Assembly (NCBI GenBank): GCA_937859105.1
Contig: CALMAD010000326.1
Coordinates: forward strand, 1-5,353
Source: an uncultured Propionibacteriaceae bacterium
GTDB lineage: Bacteria > Actinomycetota > Actinomycetes > Propionibacteriales > Propionibacteriaceae
Direction: 5' to 3'
Length of the DNA: 5,353 bases
In this document: positions 1 through 5,353 of the stretch, in pieces
Numbering within the stretch: position 1 is the first letter of the stretch
Layout of the letters: each line of letters opens with the position of its first letter
Made by a program: the position numbers and the translations under genes
The notes under the pieces: model-generated
Seen by the model: the letters and a program-made list of their open reading frames with translations, nothing else
Database searches by the model: none
What the model was told of the DNA's origin: nothing

Positions 1-2339
1 GCGACGAGGTCGGCGTCCGCCCCGGAGACCTCCACGGCCCGGGCGCGCGCGGCGGGGTCGTCGTGCCCCCGGACGGCGTCGTACACCCGCTCCTTCGTCA
101 CGAGCTCCACCTGCGCCGCCTCCAGCAGGCGGTACACCCGCCCGACCACGTCGTTCTCGGCGAGCCGCAGCCCGGCGCCGAGCACCACCTCCGCCCCGGC
201 GTCCGCGCTCACCTCGCCGAGGTCGACGACGAGGCGACCGTCGGCGTCCCATCGGCCCTGCGGCGCGTCGAACCGCTCGAGCCCGACGAACACCACGCTG
301 ATCCGCCGCCCGGCGGGCACCAGCTCGGACGCCCCCTGCGCCGGCCCCACCGTGAATCGCCCGGACGCCCACTCGAACGCCAGCGGCGTCCGGACGCTGC
401 GCGGCCCGGCCGCCCCGTCGTCCTCGTACAGCACGAACCGCCCGTCGGCCCCGGCGAACACCCGGACCTCCAGGGTCTGCGGGTTCACGTCCGCCCGCAG
501 GTCGTCGGGGCCCGTCAGCGGGACGATCGCGCCGGCCTGGGCGAGCACCGGGTACTCCGCCAGCCCGCGGTGGAAGTCGACGATGCGGTCGCCGTCGTAG
601 GCGAGCCCGGTGAAGAAGTCGATCCAGACCCCCGGCGGCAGCCACCCCCGTGCGGACGCCAGCCGCGTGCTCGCCACCCGCGGCGACGTGATGGGCGCGA
701 CCACGAGCTCCGACCCGAACGAGAACTCGTTCAGCAGCCGCACGGTGTCGACGTCGACCTTGCGGTAGTAGATCGGCGTCACCAGCGGGACGCCCTCCCG
801 GTGCGCCCGCTCGTTCATCGTGTACAAGTACGGGACCAGCCGGTGCCGCAGCCGCAGGAACTCCTCCTGGACGCCCGCCGAGATCGCGTCGTAGCGCCAC
901 GGCTCCTTGCCGCCGAACTCACTGTTGGACGAGTGCAGCCGGTTGACCGGCGAGAACGCGCCGAGCTGCAGCCAGCGCGCCTCCAGCTCGTCGTCGCGCC
1001 GGCCCATCATGTGGCCGCCGATGTCGTGGCTCCACCAGCCGTAGCCGATGTTGGACGCCGTGGCCGTGAACCGCGGCTGGAACTCCAGCGATGCCCACGA
1101 CACGACCGTGTCGCCCGAGAACCCCACGGGATACCGGTGCGAGCCCGGCCCCGCGTACCTGCTGAACGTGAGTGGACGCTCGCCGCGGCGGGCGGCGTCC
1201 AAGAAATGGAAGTGGTTCAACATCCACAGCGGGTCGAGCCCGCGGATCGACGTCACGCCGCCCTGCTGCCAGTCGATCCACCAGAAGTCGACGCCGTCGT
1301 CTTCGAGCGGGTGGTGTACGAGGTCGAAGTAGGCGGTCAGGAACCCCGGGTCCGCGATGTCGAACGGGACGGGCAGGTCGCTGGCCGGGTCGATACCGAG
1401 CGCCTTCGCGACGGCCGGATACGCCTCCTCGAACGGCCGGACGCCGTCGGCCGGGTGCACGTTGAGCGTCACCTTCATGCCCCGCCGGTGCAGCGCGGCC
1501 AGGAACGCGGGCGGGTCGGGGAACAGCCGCCGGTTCCAGGTGTAGCCGGTCCACCCCGACCCGTACCGCTCCGGGACGTCGTCGACGAGATGCCAGTCCA
1601 TGTCGATGACCGCGACGCTGAACGGGACACTCCGCTCGGCGAAGCGATCCATCAGCATCAGGTACTCGTCGGCCGAGTAGCGGTGGTAGCGGCTCCACCA
1701 GTTGCCGAGCGCGTAGCGGGGCAGCAGCGGCTGCGGCCCCGAGATCCGGTAGAAGTCGGCGAGGCAGCCGGCGAAGTCGGCGCCGTACCCGAAGTAGTAC
1801 AGGTCGATCGCGCCCGGTTCGCGCTCGGCGACCCAGCCGTCGTCGGTGAGCGCGATGGACGCCGAATCGTCCAGCACCGCGTAGCCGCGCATGCTCATCA
1901 GCCCGTCTTCCAGCGGGACGGCCCCGTCGGCCTCATCGAGCGTGCGGGCCGTGCCGCCCATGTTCACCGGGAACCCGTAGTGCGAGCGGGGAGCCGGCTC
2001 GCCGTAGCGCCAGATGCCGCCGTAGTTGATGACGTTGCCGCGCGGCGCGATCGACAGCCCGTTCGTCGCGAACGGACCCCGGTCGTAGCGCAGGTGAGCG
2101 TGGTCGGTGACGATCTCCAGCAGCCGCTCGCCCTCCAGGACCTCGAACGACGGCACCGGGAGCCGGCGGTTCACGACGGTCTGGGTCGCCCGGTCCTCGA
2201 AGTGCCCGCTCGGCGAGTACTCCAGCCTGAAGAGGCGCGATGTCAGGACCGTGATGCGGTAGTGCTCGCCCGCGACGATCGCCGCGGGGTCGGCCTGTGG
2301 GGTCGTCGGGGGGCGGAACCGGGCGGGAAGTTCAGGCAT
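1..2339 (-). CDS. GH31 family glycoside hydrolase (alpha-glucosidase type), C-terminus cut by window edge
   Basis: A continuous minus-strand frame of 779 codons starts at ATG 2339 and is still open at position 2. There is no signal peptide, so the enzyme is probably cytoplasmic. The N-terminal beta domain carries a FEDRATQTVVNRR block (residues 47-59). The TIM barrel follows from about residue 207 to 525: WWSRYHRYS (214-222), DMDWH (246-250), WWIDWQQG with the expected nucleophile Asp356, FSGD with the expected acid/base Asp410, HDIGGHMMGR (438-447) and RWLQLGAFSPVNRLHSS (455-471). C-terminal beta domains contain WIDFFTG (572-578), PVLAQAGAIVPL (597-608) and a YEDDG turn (638-642) typical of the DUF5110 region. 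GH31 enzymes are retaining exo-glycosidases, mostly alpha-glucosidases, with alpha-xylosidases and others in the family. Family and catalytic residues are clear; the exact substrate is not. An in-frame GTG at 2369 is an alternative start, but ATG 2339 fits the promoter better. The gene is divergent from the alpha/beta hydrolase gene, so the two need not share a function. Confidence 0.95.
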   Translation of the reverse strand, partial: MPELPARFRPPTTPQADPAAIVAGEHYRITVLTSRLFRLEYSPSGHFEDRATQTVVNRRLPVPSFEVLEGERLLEIVTDHAHLRYDRGPFATNGLSIAPRGNVINYGGIWRYGEPAPRSHYGFPVNMGGTARTLDEADGAVPLEDGLMSMRGYAVLDDSASIALTDDGWVAEREPGAIDLYYFGYGADFAGCLADFYRISGPQPLLPRYALGNWWSRYHRYSADEYLMLMDRFAERSVPFSVAVIDMDWHLVDDVPERYGSGWTGYTWNRRLFPDPPAFLAALHRRGMKVTLNVHPADGVRPFEEAYPAVAKALGIDPASDLPVPFDIADPGFLTAYFDLVHHPLEDDGVDFWWIDWQQGGVTSIRGLDPLWMLNHFHFLDAARRGERPLTFSRYAGPGSHRYPVGFSGDTVVSWASLEFQPRFTATASNIGYGWWSHDIGGHMMGRRDDELEARWLQLGAFSPVNRLHSSNSEFGGKEPWRYDAISAGVQEEFLRLRHRLVPYLYTMNERAHREGVPLVTPIYYRKVDVDTVRLLNEFSFGSELVVAPITSPRVASTRLASARGWLPPGVWIDFFTGLAYDGDRIVDFHRGLAEYPVLAQAGAIVPLTGPDDLRADVNPQTLEVRVFAGADGRFVLYEDDGAAGPRSVRTPLAFEWASGRFTVGPAQGASELVPAGRRISVVFVGLERFDAPQGRWDADGRLVVDLGEVSADAGAEVVLGAGLRLAENDVVGRVYRLLEAAQVELVTKERVYDAVRGHDDPAARARAVEVSGADADLV

Positions 2340-2346
2340 GTGCCCG

Positions 2347-2375
2347 AGTCTAGGGTCGCGCTCCGACACGTCTGG
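2347..2375 (-). promoter_or_regulatory. Probable leaderless promoter of the GH31 gene
   Basis: On the minus strand, TAGACT (2352 down to 2347) fits the actinobacterial -10 consensus TAnnnT. Seven bases separate it from the A of ATG 2339, so transcription would begin at or within one base of the start codon. No Shine-Dalgarno-like sequence lies in front of that ATG, as expected for leaderless translation. A weak -35-like CAGACG (2374-2369) lies 16 bases upstream. The -10 and spacing are seen directly; promoter activity is inferred. Confidence 0.55.
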
Positions 2376-2408
2376 ACGCCCCCGGGCGGGTCGGCGTGGG
2401 CCCCGGAG

Positions 2409-2414
2409 TAGGGT
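2409..2414 (+). promoter_or_regulatory. Probable -10 element for the alpha/beta hydrolase gene
   Basis: TAGGGT matches TAnnnT and lies 33 bases before ATG 2448, giving a predicted start of transcription near 2420-2424 and a leader of about 25 nucleotides. No TTGACA-like -35 is visible 16-18 bases upstream, so the promoter may be weak or activator-dependent. The 9-mer TAGGGTCGC that contains it also occurs at 2351-2359, where its first two bases overlap the GH31 -10 element. Confidence 0.45.
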
Positions 2415-2434
2415 CGCCGACGCACCCCGTTCGT

Positions 2435-2440
2435 GAGGAG
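2435..2440 (+). promoter_or_regulatory. Ribosome binding site that fixes the hydrolase start at 2448
   Basis: GAGGAG is followed by seven bases and then ATG 2448, an ideal Shine-Dalgarno distance. A longer frame from GTG 2433 is possible but that codon overlaps this site and has no site of its own, so it is not chosen. Confidence 0.85.
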
Positions 2441-2447
2441 ATCCCGC

Positions 2448-3362
2448 ATGGCTCGCCCGTCCGCCCGCGTCCCCCGCTCGCTCGCCGTCGGCGCCGCCTG
2501 GGCGGCCGGGGGCCTCGGCGCGATCGTGGGCGCCGGTGCCGCGGGCGTGGCGTACGCGATCTCGGGGGCGTGGCGTCCGCAGTTCGACTACGGGTTCTCG
2601 CCGTTCGAGCTCGGCGTCCCGTGGGAGGACGTCGCCTTCGCCGCCCCCGACGGCGCCCGGCTCGCGGGCTGGTGGCTCGACCGTCCGGGCAGCGACCGCG
2701 TCGTGATCATCTGCCACGGCCACCGCGGCGGGAAGCAGGACATGCTGGGCCTCGGATCGGGGCTGTGGCGGGCCGGCAACACCGTGTTCCTGTTCGACTT
2801 CCGCGGCAGCGGCCAGTCGGGCGACGGCGTCCAGTCGCTCGCGCACCACGAGCAAGGGGATCTGGAGGCCGCGATCGCGCTCGCGCGCCGCCGGCGTCCG
2901 GACGCCCGCCTCGCCGTCATCGGCTTCTCGATGGGCGCGGCCGTGACGATCCCCGTCGCCGCCCGGATGCCCGCCGTCGAGGCCGTCGTGCTCGACTCGC
3001 CGTTCGCCGACATGCGCGACGTCGTGGCGACCGCGCTGCGCCGCCACCACGTGCCGCCGTGGCCGGTGCTCGCGGCGTCCGATCGCGTGACGCGTCTGCT
3101 GTACGGCTACCGCTACCGCGACGTGCGCCCGGTCGAGGCGATCGCGCGGATTTCCCCGCGCCCGCTGCTGCTCATTCACGGCGCGGACGACCGCATCATT
3201 CCGGTCGCCCACGCGCGGGCCCTCTTCGAGGCGGCCGGGCAGCCGAAGCGGCTCGTGATCGTGCCCGGCGTCGACCATTGCGGCGCCTATTTCGTCGACC
3301 GTCCGGGCTATATCGAGCGTGTCGCCGAATTCCTGGCCGAGGCCCTTCCCGGAAAGAACTGA
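2448..3362 (+). CDS. Membrane-anchored alpha/beta hydrolase
   Basis: This gene encodes 304 residues. The N-terminus MARPSARVPR is basic and is followed by a hydrophobic Ala/Gly/Val stretch (about residues 12-38). That stretch reads as a signal anchor, so the catalytic domain is probably outside the membrane; a lipobox is absent. The rest is an alpha/beta-hydrolase fold of the S9/S33-like type. It shows HGHRGG (90-95, oxyanion region), FRGSGQSG (118-125), the nucleophile elbow GFSMG with Ser161, a DSPFADMRD segment (183-191), HGADDRIIP with the expected acid Asp248, and VDHCG with the expected base His277. The triad is complete, so the enzyme should be active as an esterase, peptidase or related hydrolase; the substrate cannot be read from the sequence. 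It has its own promoter and is divergent from the GH31 gene. The next gene on the same strand starts 238 bp later and probably has a separate promoter. Confidence 0.93.
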   Translation: MARPSARVPRSLAVGAAWAAGGLGAIVGAGAAGVAYAISGAWRPQFDYGFSPFELGVPWEDVAFAAPDGARLAGWWLDRPGSDRVVIICHGHRGGKQDMLGLGSGLWRAGNTVFLFDFRGSGQSGDGVQSLAHHEQGDLEAAIALARRRRPDARLAVIGFSMGAAVTIPVAARMPAVEAVVLDSPFADMRDVVATALRRHHVPPWPVLAASDRVTRLLYGYRYRDVRPVEAIARISPRPLLLIHGADDRIIPVAHARALFEAAGQPKRLVIVPGVDHCGAYFVDRPGYIERVAEFLAEALPGKN

Positions 3363-3405
3363 CGCGGGGGTCGCGTGCCCTTTCCCGCGCGGGCGACACC
3401 GCGTC
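3361..3405 (+). terminator. Hairpin at the end of the hydrolase gene, possible terminator
   Basis: GACGCGG (3361-3367) pairs with CCGCGTC (3399-3405), and GTCGC (3370-3374) pairs with GCGAC (3393-3397). A small internal loop separates the two helices and the apical loop is 18 bases. The stem begins inside the TGA stop codon. No T-run follows, so it would be a GC-rich, tail-less terminator or a 3' end stabiliser. The palindrome CCCGCGCGGG (3384-3393) offers an alternative fold. Confidence 0.4.
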
Positions 3406-3487
3406 CGCCCTTCTCATCCCTCGGACGCCGTCGAGACCCGATTTGTCTCACCATGCGAATATCCGACGCTTTCCGGCGGTGTCCGCG

Positions 3488-3506
3488 AATGCGCGCCAGG
3501 CGCATT
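3488..3506. promoter_or_regulatory. Perfect 7-bp inverted repeat, candidate operator
   Basis: AATGCGC and GCGCATT flank a five-base centre GCCAG. The element ends three bases before the -10 candidate TAGATT and covers the place where a -35 would sit. That position suits a dimeric repressor or activator controlling the secreted-protein gene. The repeat is visible directly; its function is inferred from placement. Confidence 0.4.
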
Positions 3507-3509
3507 GCC

Positions 3510-3515
3510 TAGATT
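3510..3515 (+). promoter_or_regulatory. Candidate -10 element of the secreted-protein gene
   Basis: TAGATT fits TAnnnT and lies in a stretch less GC-rich than its surroundings. It predicts transcription from about 3522 and a leader of about 80 nucleotides before ATG 3601. No consensus -35 is seen at 16-18 bases; an inverted repeat takes that position instead. Confidence 0.4.
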
Positions 3516-3585
3516 TCCTCGCGCAGGGGTCGCTCCCGGCCCCCCTCCGGTGTTTCGAGCGAAAGCGAATGCTCCTGCCGGAACA

Positions 3586-3594
3586 GAAAGAGAG
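3586..3594 (+). promoter_or_regulatory. Purine-rich ribosome binding site for ATG 3601
   Basis: The run GAAAGAGAG-like purines ends six bases before ATG 3601. Complementarity to the 16S tail is only partial. A second ATG at 3596 is in another frame that ends after 20 codons, so 3601 is preferred because it opens a classical signal peptide. Confidence 0.5.
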
Positions 3595-3600
3595 AATGGC

Positions 3601-5074
3601 ATGTCGCCATCGACGACGACAGCCGGCCGCCGCCTCATTCTCATCGTGTGGATGCTGACCGCGGCCGTCTTCGCGGGGATGAACCCCGCGGTCGCGGAGG
3701 GAGCCCCCACCTCCACCCAGCCCACGCTCACCTCGACAGCCTCCGCCGCCTCCGCGGCGCCCGCCCCCTCCTCGGCCCTCACGCCCGACTCGGCCCAGGG
3801 CCGGGCGGGCACGTCGGGCGCGGTGGTGATCGGCGTCACGCACGGCGCGGGCATCATGACCAAGAACGGCACCTGGTTCGGCCAGTGGCTCAACAAGGGC
3901 CGGGCGGGCTACTGCATCGACCCCGAACATGAACGTCGCGAGCATGCCCTGGTGGACTTCGCCGGCCGTCGCCGGGCTCACGTCCGCCCAGGTCGCGCGC
4001 CTGTCGTACATCGTCACGACGTACGGAAACACGAAGGACAACGCCCGCGCGGCGTCCGTCCGGCTGGCGGCGCTGCTCATCGTGGCGCCGAACAGCACGG
4101 CCGTGAAGCGCGGCCTCGACGCCAAGAGCGGGCTGCCGGCCGCGGTGGTCGCGTCCGCCCGGGCGATGGTCGCGGCGTCCACGAAGCTGGCCGGGCCCTA
4201 CAAGGTGACGGTCACCGTCACGAAGGCCGCGCTCCCCGGCGGGACGGGCACGGCGAGCGTCGTGGTGCGGTCGGCGTCCGGGACGCCGGTGCCGGCCACC
4301 CTGCAACTCTCCGCGACGAACGCGCGGCTCGCGGCGTCCAGCGTCTCGACCGGCGCGGGCGGCCAGGCCGCGACCGTCACGTTCACCCGTTCGGACGCCC
4401 CCGCGCCCGTCACGCTGCGCGCCAGCGCGCAGCTGGCGGCGGCGTCCGTGCTGATCACGCGGCCCCCGGCCGGGTTCCAGCGCCTGGTGCGCTGGGCGCC
4501 CAAGACCGCCGTCGTGGGCGGGGCCACGTACCAGCAGACGTTCGGGGCGCCGACGATCACGTACTCCTGCGTGCAGGACTGCACTGGGACGCCGCCCGTG
4601 ACCGTCCGCGCGTGCAACGCGGCGTCCGGGCCGGTCACCTACGTCGTGCGCGACAACGGCCGGGACGCCGCCCGCTTCACCGTCGCCGCCGGCCAGTGCG
4701 GGACGACCAGCGTCGCCGTCGCCGACGGGCACACCGTCACGTCGGCCTGGCAGCTCGGGACGAACGCCCCGACCGCCTTCGACGGACGCCTGCTCGTCGA
4801 CTGCCCGCCGGCCCCGCTGATCAGGGCGAACGTCGCCTTCAGTTGCACCGCCGGGAACGTCCGGCTCTCGCTGCCGACGAACACGACCGAGCGCGTCCAG
4901 CGGCTCACGGTCGACGGGCAGGTGCGGCAGACGGTGCAGCCGGGTCAGGAACTGCCGCCGTACGTCCTGTCCGTGCCGTGTGGGCGGAACACGACGGTGG
5001 CGTTCCAGTCGTCGATCCAGCGCGCCAACGGCACCTGGAACGCGGGCCTGGTCGGCAAGATCGTCGTTCCCTGA
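3601..5074 (+). CDS. Secreted multidomain protein with thioester-like N-terminal domain, interrupted by a +1 frameshift
   Basis: Two frames must be joined: 3601-3921, then 3923-5074, giving 490 residues. Residues 1-32 are a signal peptide: Arg-Arg at 10-11, hydrophobic core LILIVWMLTAAVFAG, cleavage after AVA (30-32). Residues 36-73 are a Ser/Thr/Ala/Pro-rich linker. Next comes NGTWFGQW (89-96) and GYCID with Cys105. After the junction come PWW (116-118), a helical segment LSYIVTTYGNTKD (134-146) and AASVRLAAL (150-158). This order resembles actinobacterial Cys-containing thioester-type surface domains, but that match is from memory. About 200-290 looks Ig-like (Big type). The C-terminal part, about 291-490, has seven Cys (323, 327, 338, 366, 401, 415, 460) in two beta-rich units. 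There is no LPxTG motif or C-terminal membrane segment, so the product is probably released or held non-covalently. ATG 3929 alone would give a protein with no signal peptide and no ribosome binding site. As written the gene may be broken, or the extra base may be an error. Confidence 0.75.
3921..3924 (+). other. Frameshift point: run of four C inside the secreted-protein gene
   Basis: Upstream of this run frame 1 gives a clear signal peptide and GYCID. Downstream, frame 1 turns into an Arg/His-rich string with poor codon use, whereas frame 2 has G/C-ending codons and a sensible secreted protein down to TGA 5072. Frame 2 is closed by a stop at 3857-3859, so the switch lies after that. Removing one C yields Tyr-Cys-Ile-Asp-Pro-Asn-Met-Asn without any loss. 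The same residues would result from +1 slippage of the Pro codon CCC to CCG. Confidence 0.7.
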
Positions 5075-5353
5075 CGGCCGGTCGGTCCCTCATCTGACGG
5101 ACGCCGCGGGCGCCGGGCCGCAGGGCCCGCCAGAAAGAGCCAGGGAAATCCCCCGTCGATCGAGATCTGTCCGGGCAGGAGATGCGCGGCCTGCTCGCCG
5201 TCCTGCGCCTTGAAGAACTGGCGTGCGGCAGCCGTGCAGGCCACGGCAGGCTGGAGCGATATCGGGCGGGAGCGCCGCGCCGGATCGCGGATCAGGGCCA
5301 TCAGGCACAGCACCTCGGCGACATGGCCGTTGCGGGCCGCGCCATGACCGAGC
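4945..5353 (-). CDS. Unrecognised minus-strand open frame entering from the right edge (doubtful)
   Basis: From position 5352 down to the stop at 4945 one minus-strand frame is open for 135 codons, with no start required inside the window. The stretch from 5352 to about 5090 reads like a plausible protein (for example VLCLMALIRD, ARQFFKAQDGEQAAHLL, ISIDGGFPWLFLAG), and most codons end in G or C. I do not recognise the family. Against it, the plus-strand frame that shares the same third positions is similarly biased, and the last 130 bases overlap the secreted-protein gene tail-to-tail. If real, it is the C-terminal part of a convergent gene, or a decayed remnant whose true end lies near 5090. 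Confidence 0.3.
   Translation of the reverse strand, partial: LGHGAARNGHVAEVLCLMALIRDPARRSRPISLQPAVACTAAARQFFKAQDGEQAAHLLPGQISIDGGFPWLFLAGPAARRPRRPSDEGPTGRQGTTILPTRPAFQVPLARWIDDWNATVVFRPHGTDRTYGGSS
5114..5129 (+). terminator. GC hairpin after the secreted-protein gene, possible terminator
   Basis: CGGGCC and GGCCCG form a perfect six-pair stem with a GCAG loop, 39 bases after the TGA stop. Further outer pairing (GCGGGC 5106-5111 with GCCCGC 5125-5130) is an alternative fold. No T-run follows on the plus strand. Such hairpins also arise by chance in DNA this GC-rich. Confidence 0.35.

Noticed and set aside
63..2411. A 782-codon open frame on the plus strand, antisense to the GH31 gene.
   Set aside because: Its translation is rich in Arg, Pro, Val and His with no domain. 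It is the mirror of a GC-biased gene whose opposite strand carries all GH31 motifs.
3455..3570. Three copies of GCGAAT upstream of the secreted-protein gene as a repeat-type binding array.
   Set aside because: A six-base motif with uneven spacing (30 and 80) is too weak to call as a feature; it is only mentioned beside the palindrome.
3319..3600. Frame 1 is open upstream of ATG 3601, back to a GTG at 3319 inside the hydrolase gene.
   Set aside because: The added residues are low-quality, overlap a well-supported gene, and would bury the signal peptide in the interior. The open frame is a consequence of few stops in GC-rich DNA.
2396..3658. A 420-codon plus-strand frame across the hydrolase gene and the intergenic region.
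   Set aside because: It is out of frame with the catalytic motifs, Arg/Pro-rich, and lacks a ribosome binding site.
4049..4627. The 9-mer GCGGCGTCC repeated five times (4049, 4172, 4331, 4439, 4619).
   Set aside because: All copies are in frame and encode Ala-Ala-Ser with preferred codons, and the hydrolase gene has one too. Codon choice explains them; spacing is irregular.
3448..4732. Long minus-strand frames antisense to the secreted-protein gene (244 and 280 codons).
   Set aside because: They are Arg/Gly-rich, without motifs, and match the shadow pattern of the plus-strand gene.
3929..5074. A separate gene beginning at ATG 3929.
   Set aside because: There is no ribosome binding site and no export signal for a Cys-rich beta protein, and the upstream frame supplies exactly the missing N-terminus.
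3922..5097. Continuation of frame 1 past the C run to a stop at 5097.
   Set aside because: It becomes an Arg/His/Gly-rich string while frame 2 shows the expected codon use and protein features.

Overview
The window is very GC-rich DNA. Its codons end almost always in G or C, promoter -10 elements have the TAnnnT form, and a Ser/Thr/Ala/Pro-rich secreted protein is present. This fits a high-GC actinobacterium, with the Streptosporangiales/Thermomonosporaceae or Streptomyces type as a guess from style only. There are no RNA genes, insertion sequences or CRISPR arrays that I can see.

Layout. (1) Positions 1-2339, minus strand: most of a cytoplasmic GH31 family glycoside hydrolase (alpha-glucosidase type). 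It is complete at its N-terminus and runs off the left edge. (2) Positions 2340-2447: a 108-bp divergent promoter region. The GH31 gene appears to be read from a leaderless promoter, while the gene on the right has its own -10 element and a good ribosome binding site. (3) Positions 2448-3362, plus strand: a membrane-anchored alpha/beta hydrolase with a complete Ser-Asp-His triad. (4) Positions 3363-3600: an intergenic region with a hairpin at the end of the hydrolase gene, then a 19-bp perfect inverted repeat just upstream of a TAGATT -10 element. (5) Positions 3601-5074, plus strand: a secreted multidomain protein. It has a signal peptide, a low-complexity linker, an N-terminal domain with a Tyr-Cys-Ile-Asp motif that resembles actinobacterial thioester-type adhesion domains, an Ig-like domain and two Cys-containing beta-rich C-terminal domains. 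As written it is split by a +1 frameshift at a run of four C (3921-3924). (6) Positions 5075-5353: a GC-rich hairpin and an open, unrecognised frame on the minus strand that enters from the right edge.

The three main genes do not form an obvious pathway. The GH31 enzyme probably degrades alpha-glucoside oligosaccharides inside the cell. The hydrolase probably works on the outer face of the membrane. The third product is exported and looks like a surface or matrix protein. The most interesting points are the frameshifted, thioester-like secreted protein, the palindrome in its promoter region, and the leaderless GH31 promoter facing a conventional promoter.
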